A stretch of 64,000 bases of DNA, from positions 22,242,457 to 22,306,456 of the forward strand of contig NW_024040707.1 in NCBI RefSeq assembly GCF_014851395.1, in the 5' to 3' direction. Both the position numbers and the translations under genes were made by a program. The stretch's first letter is position 1. Each line of letters opens with the position of its first letter. Positions 1-12,041 of the stretch are shown piece after piece. The notes under the pieces were generated by a model. The model did no database searches. It saw only the letters and a list, made by a program, of their open reading frames with translations, and was not told the DNA's origin. Origin of the DNA: Micropterus salmoides. Lineage: Eukaryota > Chordata > Actinopteri > Centrarchiformes > Centrarchidae.

Positions 1-1757
1 AGAATTGTTTTTGGCAACAGAATGCTAACATTTTCCTACGGCGCAAACCTCCAAGTGGGGCCCTCTTCTTCTCCTCGCGCCTAAGGATGATGATGATGAG
101 CAAGCTTTGTAAGATCCTACTCTAGTTGTTATGGCTACTTACTCAGCCTTCTCACTGGTGATTTCTATGACTAGAAGATTACTTTATGGGTCATTCTCTT
201 AAAGTTTGACTTAAGCGATACATGCAAAACCACCTTATGCTTTATGGTCCATATATAGAAAAATCTCTTGGGGCATTTCTGCTGTTTTTTCACATTAAAT
301 GAGTTCTGGAAATAAACTGAGCGGGATTTCACTCCGTCATGTGTTTTAGGCTGTGACAGGTCTTGTAAAAACAATGAGGCAGTCCACTGACTGAGTGTCT
401 CACCCCACGTCGTGTTTTCTTTTGTCCGCTTGGTCATCATGGCATGTCAATACGAATGGTGCTAAAGTGGTGTTGAAAAACTCCTGACTCTGTCCAATAA
501 CAAAAGCTGTGCTATGAAACACTAATAAAGTGGGGGTTTTCCCTACCGCCAAGTGTGAATGTACACACCACAGACATGGTGAGAGACACATACACACACA
601 TTCTCACATACACAAACACACACATTTACGCATACCCCTAATGAGGGTCTGGACAGCTCTCGGTGGAAGGATTCTGCAGGTGGCTGCACTTTCATCAAGC
701 CACGACTGGATTTGTTTATGTTTGAGGTCATATGGGCCAGAGAGAGAAGTTTGTGTGCCCAGACACACACTTACACACACTTTCTAATTACCCTTGCTTC
801 AGTGTTTTCTCTTTTTCATAAGACATATTGACATGTCAGCATTCAGCAGGCTAGATACAGAACGAATGGACAATTTTACCTCTCTCTGTGCAGTGGAAAA
901 TCTATCCCTCTCAACATAGCCCAGTCTCTATTTGGACCTGTCTCACCGACCCAGAGTAAAAGTCACTTTGAGATGACGGTGACACGTGCAATAAATCATA
1001 GCACCGCCAGTCAGTGGGCAATCACATTTTCCTTCCCTAATTAATAGCTTATTTATTTGCTTGGTGGAGTCCTGCTGCAAGGCTAGGCTATTCTGTGTGT
1101 GTTTCTGTCTGTGTGTGTTTGTCTGGTATGTGTGTCAGTGTATATATGAGAGTGTGTGTGCATATACAGTATGCCAGTATTGAAAGAGCATCCCCACCTG
1201 CCTTTGTGTTACAGTTTTATTTTTTTTTCACCATCGCACAAGCCTTTGCTTTTCATGACTGGAAACCCTGTGAACCACCTGTTGTTCTTTTTTTAACAAA
1301 CAACAACAATAATAAACAACCTCATTGGGTAATTTTTCAACAAACAATTTGGATCAGAATTGCATAGAATTCAAAGACAGGAAGTTTTATAATTAGCGTT
1401 TTCCTGGAAGTCAGCTCTGTGTTTCTGGGCCAAAGACTGAGGTTTGGACGATAGAAAGACCACACCATACCGACCCCCCACATGAATCTGAAAGACATTA
1501 AGGCATCAGTAAAACCACTCATGTCTGCTTGCATGTCTTCTACAGTTTTGGGTTACTCTTGCACAATTTGATACACACACATATTTACACTTGGCATGTA
1601 GCTGAACAGAGCAGGGGGAAAGTCCAGAAATTGTCCTATAGTTGTTGAACGCCTGGTAGCATTTTAGATGGCCCAGCCAAGCTGTTGGTTTTGTAAACTG
1701 TTGCAGCTGGTCTAGTGCATTACAAGAAAGGGGAAGTCCTCCCCCCCATCCCCACCC

Positions 1758-1780
1758 CTCTCTCTCTCTCTCTCTCTCTC
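1758..1780. repeat. (CT)n microsatellite
   Basis: A pure CT run of about 11 units following a C-rich stretch (1739-1757). The combined 40-bp tract is entirely pyrimidine except for single A residues. Confidence 0.95.
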
Positions 1781-3132
1781 TTACGCACTCTATCGCCATG
1801 TTTAAAGTTCACCAGCACATTTTGTTACGTACAGAGCAGACATATTGAAAAATATGTTATTTTTTGAAAAAATTAAAAAACAAGAGAAATAAATGGCTAT
1901 GTTTGTTTGTTTTTAGACAAAATGGCCATTTTGTAATCTGTCTCCTTTGCTTGTTCAAACCTGCACCTAACCACTTCTCTCATACACACCTTCACAAGAT
2001 GCTGTATAGTGGCCAGAGTGCATCTGCATCACATTTTGATGAAACTTTCAGTACTGCACTTCACCACTCTTCTGCACATTTTTAAAAATAGGATTGCTAC
2101 AGGTACGAGTCAAAACGATGTGACAAATTGGATTGGCCATGAGGGAGACTGCATCTCTTGTGGGGTATGACATGTTTACTGTTGCGTTCTTTGAAACTGA
2201 TTCAGGAACAGGATGCTTCTGTAAAGGTTTAGATGATGTTTAAGTAGGCTGAGAACACTGTTGTTAAGTATCTGTGTTGTAATTGCTCCCATTTGTTGAG
2301 GCTGAGAAACAGATCCTATGACAGCTTAATGTAGGAAACCACTGCGTATGGTACATCAGTGCACATCTGGTTCACTGTTTTGAAGAATTGAGAGTAAACT
2401 TCTATGTTCTACTATGTTTTCACATACTGTTTTACTGAGGAATACATAGACTTATGGACATCTTTATCTTGAGTAACATTTGAGTGCACACATCCACAAG
2501 CTCATACACACAATTCAAAATGACTTCCTGTAAACTGAGGCCTTACATACAAAGGTGCATAAAAGAAGTTGCTGTATGCCAGATCTGAAAAGAATAGCTC
2601 CACAGTTTCCACAGCAGATGAATGTCTCCTTCCCTATCACGTTGGGCCACACTGGTTTTGGAAATATAAACTTTAATATGTCAGCTCAAATATAAAGGCA
2701 GCCAGTCTTGTCACAACACCCAAACAACACTCCTACTGTTTAAAGTGCAGATGGAGAGGATAGGGAGCAGGAAAAGGGAGGCTCAGATATGCCGTGTGTC
2801 TGTGCTTGAGGAAGTTTTATAGGCCTAATTTCACTTAAACTCAGTAACATACCATGCTGATCCCCCACACCCCACCTAAAATGGCTCTGAAAACAGTCTG
2901 CATCTCTTCTTTGATCCTCAGTTGCCATCAATGGGCTTCAGAGAGGGAGAGAAAGAGACAGACAGACGGCGAAAGACTCCGGGTTGCCATTATATGTGAA
3001 ATGCCCCCTCATTGCAGCAGAGCTGCCCCATCTCTTCATCATTCCCCCATTTCCTTCATTTCCTCTGGCAGACACTGGGAGCATTCTACCACCCATCTGC
3101 CCCCAGTAAATATTGCTTGAAGGCTTAATTAT

Positions 3133-3156
3133 ACACACACACACACACACACACAC
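3133..3156. repeat. (CA)n microsatellite
   Basis: About 12 CA units. It is the left arm of an inverted pair with the TG array at 3241-3280, and lies about 320 bp upstream of the small prdm16 exon. Confidence 0.95.
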
Positions 3157-3240
3157 TCTCACAGACAGTCTCCGCGAAATTTCCTGCAACGCTGAAGCGG
3201 AGAATTAACGTCAAATCTGTGGGGCATTCATTCATCTGAG

Positions 3241-3245
3241 TGTGT

Positions 3246-3280
<35 letters not shown>
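3241..3280. repeat. (TG)n microsatellite
   Basis: About 20 TG units with one TA interruption. It is complementary to the CA array 84 bp upstream and lies 200 bp before the small exon's acceptor. Confidence 0.95.
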
Positions 3281-3281
<1 letters not shown>

Positions 3282-3477
3282 TGTTATCTTTGCTTCTGTG
3301 TGTGTTTTTGTGACCTCTCAGTCCATTATTATATCCCTTTGGTGACATTTGTAGCCCAGAGGGTCTGTGTGGTGAACTGTGAACCCATGGCCGAGGCCCT
3401 GTGAAGCGTAGGAATCAACATTCTCATTCCTGCAAATCATTTACAAATACATATCTTTTTGTTTTTGTCTTTCTTAG

Positions 3478-3528
3478 CAGATGATGAATGACCATGAAGA
3501 AGCCTCCCCTGACAGCTGCATCAAAAAG
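3478..3528 (+). CDS. prdm16: prdm16 small in-frame exon within the PR-domain region
   Basis: An internal coding exon of PRDM16, a nuclear zinc-finger regulator of cell-fate choice whose N-terminal PR domain is a SET-related fold. The exon reads QMMNDHEEASPDSCIKK. As I recall it, mouse PRDM16 has QMLTDTEVSSQESCIKK at this point (same length, same CIKK end), directly before the SEDLGSEKF segment, which corresponds to the next exon here at 61504. The close paralogue MECOM, from memory, lacks this insert, so the exon argues for prdm16 rather than mecom. The acceptor is a strong T-rich tract ending in TAGCAG, a tandem NAGNAG: cutting after TAG (3477) keeps the Q, cutting after CAG (3480) drops it and gives 48 nt. 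I chose the longer form because mammalian proteins carry the Q. The donor is AAG|GTAGGA. The exon is in phase 0 at both ends, so it can be skipped without a frameshift. Exon identity is strong; use of each acceptor is inferred. Confidence 0.87.
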
Positions 3529-3805
3529 GTAGGATAGTTATACCTGTTCATACAATTTTTTTGAATCCTGGCTTTGTACCTCTGCCCTGCATTAAAATAT
3601 CCTGCTGGGTTTACCTATACATCAAAGGCATTAAAGTAATTGTGAGGGTGAAGTAATAAATAAATAAATTTATAGCAAGAACGAAAAGTAAAAATACGAC
3701 TTCTATTTTACCTTTGTATGACTGTATTTGCAAGGTAATTTAGCAATCTTTTCTTTCAAATCTTCTGGCTCTGCTTGAGCACACATACAGTAAATATCTT
3801 CATAC

Positions 3806-4275
3806 ATGCATGCCCAGTTGCAGCTTTGTTTGACTGATAGCTCTGTGGCCATGCTAAGGCCATATAAATGTGTCTTCATTTATAAAGCCTTGCTATCTAA
3901 GCTGCTGGGGTATTTTACATCCTTAGTTGAGTTCAGAGCAAATATCCATGTCACCAGATTCCAGGATGGCTTTAAATGTTTCTTATACCAACTCTGAAAT
4001 GGGGAAGACTGAAGTTCTGGTTCTAAATGCCTAACTGCTAAATGAACTGCAACACTGCTGGACGTTAGAGACAATCTTTCATCTGAGAGCTGTAACAGCT
4101 AATATTTCTAATAATATTTGTGAGTGTTTTAATTAGTGTATGTGTGTGTGTGATGGTTGTTTTGAGTGAAATGATTTTCTTGTGGAAGTGTATTTTGTCC
4201 TCAGATCTCACTTGCGAAGAAATCTAAATCTCAATGACATTTCTTGAATAAAGCTAAACTAACTAAAACATCTGA
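3806..4275 (+). mobile_element. LINE relic: end of ORF2 and 3' tail (L2/Rex1-like)
   Basis: Translation around 3860-3965 gives FIYKALLSKLLGYFTSLVEF, then HVTRFQD. This matches the C-terminal pattern of fish non-LTR retrotransposon ORF2 proteins (FIYKALxxKLxxYxTSL...HxTRxQD). A later frame gives ELGKTE, NELQ and NICECF, again in the family order and interrupted by stops and indels. The 3' end, AAATCTCAATGACATTTC followed by TTGAATAAAG and short A-rich repeats, resembles the usual tail of these LINEs (ATCTCAATGGGA...TTAAATAAAGG). It is 5'-truncated, as is usual for LINEs, and decayed. It sits 280 bp inside the giant intron, in the same orientation as the gene. The exact clade is uncertain; the 5' border is approximate. 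Confidence 0.75.
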
Positions 4276-6945
4276 TTGGCATGCACATTTTAAAATATCT
4301 ATATTAATATAATAGAATATTTTTTATTTGTATTAAACTTGAACTTTCTACAAAAACTTCAGCAGAGTATACATGTGGTGAGTTTATTCAGTAACTTGTA
4401 AGTTTTGTTTATCAAAGATGACTAACATATACTAACAGACAGTGATCTGCAATCTAGGAAACCCTCTCTTCACTCAAAAACAAAAACACTGACACACACA
4501 CACACACACACAAACACTGTGACCGATACGTCCCATTGACCAGTCACTGACCACTTTATGAGGTGATAAATTTATTGAAGAGGCTGGGCAGTTTGCTTTT
4601 ACGGCCAGTGTTGCCGGGTCAAGACAGGACAGCAAGAGAGTTCATGTCCATCTAATGGTCCATGAAAGAACAATGGCTGCAGTAGAGTGGACAACTCTTT
4701 CAGATTCAGAATGACTGAATCCATGCAGGCGTAGCGCCAACTCAAGTCAATGGCAGGTTAGTTGAAGCCTAAATCAATGGTTGAAAATGGGACAGCTGTA
4801 AATTATGTGGGTTTTTATGAGATTTGAGTTTTAGAGGAGCAATCTACATTTGCAGTATGGCACCAGTATTTCAAATAGGTCAAAAACTACTATTGGCATT
4901 GTCTAGAAAAATGTGATTATTTTTCTTTTTCATTTCAAAATTGATTGACTGACGTTGCTGCACAATAACCATCAGTTTAAAATGGCTTATTGAAATATGA
5001 GTTTTTAATGGAAACATTTATTTAGAATTCTTGTGTGAACTTGGATTCATGTTGGTTGGCAAGACATTCATTATGTCAAGTGAGTTATGTGCTGCAGTTG
5101 TTGCCTTTTTTTTTAATTATGGATTTAGCTATCAAAGAAATTAAAACTGAGATTTGGACATTGTCTCCAAGGTTTGCATGTGCCTATTGTCTTATCTTAC
5201 ATGACAGGACGGTCAAAACACCAGGACCAGAACTAATGGTGGACTACTTTCAGTACAATATCCAGCTCCTCTTAATAAAAGCAGTGTGTGAGAGTGGAGA
5301 ACGTATTTGCAGAGATGTCTCGTGTGCAACCTTAGCAGGACGTATTTCACTTCAAATCTTTTTTGGCATAAGTCACCATTATGACCAATTTGACCCTTAG
5401 AAAAACAAAATCACTTAAATTTCCTAATTTGCATTTCAGGTCAAGGGTCTTCTTGCTGTACCCTCTATAAACAGCATGCAAATCACAGACTGCTTGGTTG
5501 ATTTGAAATCCTACATTAGTCAATGAGCTTATTTTAAGAGTTGACCGCAGGTGGTTTGGGCTGTTCCCTGTTCCCCACATGTTCGTACAATGTGGAAAAA
5601 CCTAGATGGTTTTATAAACTACCTAACCACCTTCCACAGAGGAGTGGCCTCTGCACTCCACTCTGCATGCACACACATTTATACACTCACAGGCACAAAG
5701 ACACACACACACACATACATGCACTGATAGAAGTGTAAAGTCATAATACACACACTAACGCTCACACAGATGACAGAACACAGACATACAGTACGCTTAC
5801 CTATAGTACATAAAATCCAAACACACACACACGCCGGCCACATCTCATTATGCAGAGTGTGAGTTGCGGTGGGCCCTCATCGGGCGGTAGCAGACCACAT
5901 GCCTGTTATGAATATGAATGAAATTATGCATGAGCCATTCCTTATGACATGACTCATTCATCCACATCGTGCAGTCACACACAAACACAGGGCATGGGCA
6001 CACACACAAACGCACACGTGCACGTAAAACTTCTCCTGCCACCACCATGTGATTACCATTGCGATGCTTGATTAAGGCAGAATGTTAATTAAGTTGTAGC
6101 TTGTGAATAAACTAGTTTACTGTTGAAAGGTGTGTGTGTGAGTTTGTGTTATTAGTTATTATGTGTTGTTGTGCTTTACATTACAGTGACACAGATCTGT
6201 TGTTGTGTTTATATACGTTATACATATTTTATATAGAAGAAAATATCTATATGCAACCACAGTGCGCATTATACTGTTTACTTTAGCTACTATGAATAAT
6301 ATAAACATGGGAGACAAATAAAACAAAATTGAACTGAATAGTAATTAGATTGAGAAGAGCAGGATTTATGAAAAAAGCCAGAAGCTACTACTAATGTGTA
6401 AAATGGGGTTATAGTAATTATTATGGTCATTTTAAACAATAATGCTGTATATTTATCAAAACCCAGATTACAAACTGATTCACACAAGGCAGCAGATTAA
6501 AATCAACAAAATATATATTTTTTTAATGATGAAAAAGACTACACATATCCCAGTAATGTAAAATAAAGAAAAATAAAATAAAATATTTGATTTAAATAGA
6601 CAAGTAAAATTAAAAAGTCACGTAAAATCTTGGTTTTCTTTCTGATAAAGGTATGCTTAAAAAATTTAATTTATAGTAACATTACAGTTATTCAGTTAGT
6701 TATCATATTTATAATAGAAACATGTGTTCACCCTTTCAATGCAATGACACATTCAAATTGACCACAAACACAGGCTTGATTCACGTTGCTGAGTAAGCCT
6801 GAAAGGAGTGTGAAGGCAAGTGGGGGGCACTGGTAGAGTCGGGGTTAAGGCGAGGGATAAAACGGAAGCAAAGATGTTATTGTAGCTTCTCCAGCCCACT
6901 TACTGAAAGCTGCCCAGAGCTCACAGCTGTACACTCATATGTGCG
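4276..6945. other. Intronic sequence, no gene seen
   Basis: It holds a CA array at 4491-4512, CA-rich patches at 5690-5835 and 5975-6025, and a strongly AT-rich stretch at about 6490-6720. The 121-codon open frame at 5035-5400 shows no recognisable motif, so I take it as chance. The rest shows nothing I can name. Confidence 0.6.
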
Positions 6946-6957
6946 TGTGTGGGGGGT

Positions 6958-6960
<3 letters not shown>

Positions 6961-7000
<40 letters not shown>
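6961..7000. repeat. (TG)20 microsatellite
   Basis: A pure TG run preceded by a G-rich stretch (GGGGGGTGGG) and followed by a TATGTATG tail. Confidence 0.95.
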
Positions 7001-7007
<7 letters not shown>

Positions 7008-7019
7008 ATGTGTGTATGA

Positions 7020-8530
7020 GGTTTGAGGCCTTGGATTCTGCACTAGCTTAGACATGGATCAAGCCATATTGGCTTACACACATGCATCTTCACACCCCAC
7101 CTACTGACAGAAAATAAAAAGATATGTTATCTGAATCTTCATTTCATCCCCCTCTCTCTCTCAGCAGACAGGATGGTTGTTGTTGGAGCTATAGATTGCT
7201 ATCGGTGGCTATTGGCGATAGGATCAGGGATTGTTTGAATTGGTCCGGTCCAGCCATTCAAAACAGGACTATCTGTCTGTTGATAGTCTATCTGGGCCCT
7301 GCTTACGTATATTCTCATTCACACATTGTACATACACTTAAGTCTGTGTGTGTGGAAGTTAATAGGGTATCGGAGGACTTGTGTTTCTTTTTGGATTCCT
7401 TGGATTTAAAAGTGGTAGCCCGATAGGGAGCAGGGCAAAAGAAGGCAGTCTATGCTCTGTGTATGTGTTTTGTGTGTGTCTGTGTGTGTTAATCCTCATC
7501 TTCAGAAGAGCGCCGCTGTCCATCCCGACGTGTGTAAACACTCCAGCAGATCAGATGGCAGATAATGACTTCCAGATAGACACTCTCCATTCAACCAGCA
7601 GGGAAAATCAATGAGCACTGATTGCTTTTTTCCCAAGACGATCATCTCCCCCCGAAGGCTACTATCTATCTCTCGCTCTCTTTCTATCCCTCTTTCTCTC
7701 TCAATTTCTCTGTCTCTCTCTCCAAGCCCCATTCATTCACCCCTCAATACCACTGAGATTGAATCAATTCATGCTGCTTTTCACAGGGGATTTAGTGTGA
7801 AAAGATACAGCGGAATATCTCTTTAAGACGATCAAGTCTCTGTTTCTCCGCCTGTGTCACTCTCTCTTATTTGTCTGAATGAAGATAGACATGCTTGCCT
7901 AACATATTTCTGATGATTTTTAGATAAATGTCTTTTTTCTATGCTTGACAGAGATGCTGGCGCTTTCATGTTCTTTTAGTCAAACTCTTGCGCTAGTTCG
8001 TGTTCCATCTGCATCATAATGCAAAATATGTAGTAAACGTGTGTTTTAGATGCAGGGTTAGTTGTAAATGGGAAAATGAGAGGGGTTGATATGAACTCTG
8101 ACCTATAAGTAGATTTTTCCCACTGCATGTTGAAAGACTAGGGAGCCAAATGGGGGTCAGCTGCAGTTGTGATTTTATGGGTGTGTATGTGCATGCAGTT
8201 GTGAGTATCTTTTCCCCCGCATATCAAGCTGGGGAATTGAGTCTCTAAATACGCTAGCTAAATGACCCTGAATGTATGAGGGCTATTATGTGGACAGAGG
8301 GAGGCTCATGGGTCACAGAAGTGATCCAGCGCTCTGGGCCATAGTTTACCCCCTGCCAACAGCACCACACTCCCCTTTCCCTGCCCATGCTTAAATAGGC
8401 TCATGATTGATTGATAATTATGATAATTTGTTTGAAATGATTATCTGGATATTATAATCACTGCCACCCCAGTGCGCCACGGGAGTAAGTCATTTTTCAT
8501 AATGCTGAACGTCACAAATGCCCCCTGGTC
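7020..8530. other. Intronic sequence with a polypyrimidine tract
   Basis: The only notable feature is a CT-rich tract at about 7663-7730. Its complement produces a spurious arginine/glutamate-rich frame. About 8270-8530 is moderately complex and GC-balanced, with no motif I recognise. Confidence 0.5.
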
Positions 8531-8541
8531 ACAGGGGTGGC

Positions 8542-8564
8542 TGTGTGTGTGTGTGTGTGTGTGT
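8542..8564. repeat. (TG)n microsatellite
   Basis: About 11 TG units. It is the left arm of an inverted pair with the CA array at 8660-8702, only 95 bp away. Confidence 0.95.
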
Positions 8565-8656
8565 TTATCTGTGTGTGGGGGTGTGAATGCCCAGGGCCTG
8601 GCAGCGGGCTCCCCAGGGCCATGACTTGACTGTGGAGTGAAGAACAGGAAATGCCC

Positions 8657-8659
<3 letters not shown>

Positions 8660-8702
<43 letters not shown>
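8660..8702. repeat. (CA)21 microsatellite
   Basis: A pure CA run continuing into CAGACAGATAGACA. It is complementary to the TG array at 8542-8564. Confidence 0.95.
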
Positions 8703-8706
<4 letters not shown>

Positions 8707-9065
8707 GATAGACATGAATACAAAGCCTAAAGTGCAGGCCGAAAAAGTTGGATTTTACCAAAACAACTGGTACAGTTGAATTCCACTCAGTATGGCATAG
8801 ATACTGTATATGTAAGCATGTGTCATCCCTAAAGTTGTTCAACAGAAATATATATATATATAAAGATATATAAACCAGAAAAACAGACCTCACATGTTTG
8901 ATTTACTTCATGTCTGCCCTTGAAAACATACAAACCCTTGATCATGATCAGGAAGTTCCCAAACATCTTCTTGTCATTCTCAGGCAGTGAGCAAACACAC
9001 CGTAACTCCAATCATCTCATCTTCTCTGTCATCTACAAGGAAAAGTGTGTGAGCGTGTGTGTATT

Positions 9066-9092
9066 GGGTCGGTGGGCGGGTTGGGGGGGGGG
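9066..9092 (+). other. G-quadruplex motif
   Basis: Four G-runs separated by short loops: GGG, TCGGT, GGG, C, GGG, TT, then ten G. This fits the canonical G3+N1-7 pattern on the transcribed-sense strand, so it could also fold in the pre-mRNA. It follows a short TG-rich patch. Confidence 0.75.
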
Positions 9093-10322
9093 CGCAGAAA
9101 TAATATTTGCGGTTTTTGCTTCGCCCTGAGATGACTTAATGATGATATGGGTCCCTTTCTTCTGCTGGGCAGGGTTACGTTTTAATGGGCCCTGAGTGAC
9201 ATGTTTTCATTTGGCTCTGTATGCTGCCCCCCCACCCAGCACCACCACTAGCACCACCATCACCATCTTCGTCCCCATCTCCCCCACTTCAAAATATACA
9301 CCACCGACTCCTGCAATGTGTCGGAGGAGGAAAAAAAGTGGTTTGAAACCAGAGACAGTCAGCACTGAGCTTCCATGTGTGTTTGTGTGGTAGGTAACGG
9401 AGAGATGGGGAGTGGTCCCTCGCAGACAGACAGACAAATGTGCAGAGATTGAGCTCACATGGTCGAAATCATGTATGTTGTGGAATGTTTGAATCCTAAG
9501 GCGGGATAATCTTTCAGAGTACTGGTTGCCTCTTAACAGTCCTGCATAGAGAAATTACACATGTTGAAAGAATAATCCACCAAAATACTCAATGCATGCA
9601 TGTTTGAAGAAGTTGAGAAGTTTCTATGCACATTTTGACAACTTTCAGCAAGCCGCAAACTTTTCAGAGCCAACTTTTAGGGTTACAAATGTTTTGATAC
9701 TGAAAACACAGATTTGTGGTGGAGTATTTCTTTATCGTGTCTATAATCCCCGGTTGCATTAGAAGATTAATCTGTCCAGAATTTGTTAGCCAATAGCGTT
9801 GATCTGTGGCAGGTCACATGGTCTGGACAAAGTCAGGGTTGTTGGAGAGGAGGTGGGGAGTAGGAGGAGAGGTGAAGACAGAAAGAAATGGTCTTTCTCT
9901 CTCTCTGTCTGTCCTGTCTGTGGGAACTGTCCCAGCTATGGTTGCTGCAGAATGCTGTCATTATGCCTTGTGAGGAGCATTCACTCAAAGGCCACTGCTG
10001 TGTGTCATGTATGTGTGCGTTTGTGTGTGTCTGTATGTGCGCGCTGAGTGTCTGAGTGCCACTTTTAACTTGCAGTGGCACTTTTAAGTTGTGCATGTGT
10101 GTGTGTCTGTGTGTGTGTGTGCCTGTGTGTGTGGGCCATGACTGACGCATCTCTGTTGTTATCACGGATCGAAACCCGGCGTCACAATGGAGTGAAGCTC
10201 TGGGAGAGGAATTCAAGTGGGAACGAAAGAAAGAAAGAGTGGAACAGATAGAGAGACAGAGCTCGGGGGCGGAGGAGAAGCACGAGGTGATCGGAGGCAC
10301 TTTCACATCAGCTGGCTCCCTG

Positions 10323-10400
10323 ACCTCTCTCTCTCTCTCTCTCTCACACTCACTTTCTCTCTCTTTCTCGTTCTTGTCTTGTGCCCTTCACTCTTTCTAT
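10323..10400. repeat. CT-rich low-complexity tract
   Basis: It begins with a pure (CT)n run of about 11 units and continues as degenerate CT/CTTT sequence. Pyrimidine-rich sequence persists to about 10450. Confidence 0.85.
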
Positions 10401-11186
10401 CCTTCTCTCATTCCCTCTTTTGCAGTCTTTGTCTCTCCATAATCTCTCTCCCAGTGGCCATTCCCACCACATTCTCTGGGGTCACCTAACAAAAGGAGGA
10501 GGGCAGTAGTCTGACAGTTGCAGGGGCTGTCATATGAGTTTCCTCACACACACACATTCACTTTCACACATTTGTTATTACTATCCATATGAGGACCTTC
10601 CCTAATTATCACCCTCTCCACTACATGTCTAAAGAAACAAAATGCCCTTGAACATATGGGTTTATTTTGTTTTAAGTGTAGTACTTTTTGGCATGTCATG
10701 AATTTCTTTTTTCTGTCCCGATGGATATCCTGTCAAATATAGGCCTAAGTGAAATAACTTCATACTACAATATTTTGCAAGTTGAAATTTATTTAACTAC
10801 AGAAATGTTATTAGCCACAAGGACTATTAATATATTATTAGGGCTCATCATTGTTTGAGGCGCCAACAGTAGCTTCAATAAACCACAATACAATGCAGCC
10901 ACAGCCTGAACTTTTTATTTTTACACTTCATCCCTCCTGGAATGCCTTCAAAGTCAGACTGATTTTCTTCCAAATTTTCCTTTAACCTTTATGAGTCCTT
11001 AAAGATGATCCCAATGCTGATGTTCTAATATTCTGTGGTTGAAAGCTCAGTTATTTCTATTATAAAATTCAAAACTGAAGTCATGTCTCGGCCTTATTTA
11101 TTGGTAAAATGTCCACACTTTGGAGGAATATTGTCATTTCTGTGCTTTTAAGGACATTTTTGTGCTCATACGCTTAAAAATAGACG

Positions 11187-11235
11187 CACACACACAAAAG
11201 CAAACACACACACAAAAGCAAACACACACACACAC
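11187..11235. repeat. 18-bp tandem repeat, two exact copies, running into a CA array
   Basis: The unit CACACACACAAAAGCAAA occurs at 11187-11204 and 11205-11222 without a mismatch, then a plain CA run follows. Confidence 0.9.
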
Positions 11236-12008
11236 GCTCTGTCTTGTCTGTCAAAAAAGCAGCGAGTCCATTAAGGCAGACAGAGTGAAAGCAGAGGGCC
11301 GGCTGGTCAAGCATTGGCGATAATAACATGATGACCCGCATGGCGTTGCCACGGAGACCTAGAAGCCAGGGGGAGGCGTAGAACAGAGAGTTGTGTGGTC
11401 CTGCTCGTCAACAATATTTTCACGTGTCAGACAAGGGAGATAAAGGTTCATCTGCACGTGAGAATGGCTGGGTGCATTTGAAACTCAACATCACAAGAGG
11501 GAGCATTTCTTTTGTGTTAGACGAGTCCTCTGTCGCATTGTACTGCGGACATGTCTACCTTTTAAAACAGCTGTTGCAGCTAACAATATCTTGCACAAAG
11601 TCATATCTTAATATTTTGTACGGCTCAGAAAATCTCACTCGCTTTTGACACACTACCACCGCCATTATTTTTATATGTTTAACACTTCATTAATCAACCC
11701 AAAAAGAGGAAAAACAAAAATGTGTTGACACAAAACAATGTATAGATAAAGAAGCAAAAGATGGAATTCAAGGAAGAGAGTGAGCGTCAGTAAAGATGGA
11801 AACCTTCAGAGGGCAAGAGACAGCCGGAGGCAGGGGGATGGGGGGCATGACGGGGAGGAATGCCAGAATGCCCAAGAGAGGCAAGAACTGCCAGCCCAGT
11901 CACAGACACAGCCCGTCTGGGGAAGAGAGACAGAGAGTGGGGGTGAGAGACTGGCCCCGCTAACACAAGGTCATGTGAAAAAAAGATCCCCCTTTCTCCA
12001 CCCACCTA

Positions 12009-12041
12009 CCCATCCATCCATCCATCCATCCATCCATCCAC
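12009..12041. repeat. (CATC)n tetranucleotide microsatellite
   Basis: About 7.5 uninterrupted CATC units. In the reverse frame it encodes a spurious WMDG repeat. Confidence 0.95.

Larger units (their letters stand above)
1..3477 (+). other. prdm16: prdm16 upstream intron, 3' part
   Basis: Non-coding sequence ending in the polypyrimidine tract and tandem AG acceptor just before the small exon at 3478. It carries TG/CA-rich patches (about 580-625, 760-780, 1096-1165, 3133-3156, 3241-3280) and a CT array at 1758-1780. I found no second exon and no recognisable transposon. The open frames here are short and repeat-derived. Its 5' end lies outside the window. That it is intron is inferred from the downstream exon, not seen from both ends. 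Confidence 0.85.

Noticed and set aside
5035..5400. 121-codon open frame on the + strand
   Set aside because: It has no recognisable domain or splice context and lies in AT-rich intron; a frame of this length is expected by chance in 64 kb.
9833..10306. 157-codon reverse-strand open frame
   Set aside because: It includes translated TG/CA and CT repeats and has no family signature.
11187..11235. Possible CRISPR-like array
   Set aside because: Two adjacent 18-bp copies without spacers, in a vertebrate genome; it is a minisatellite grown from a CA array.
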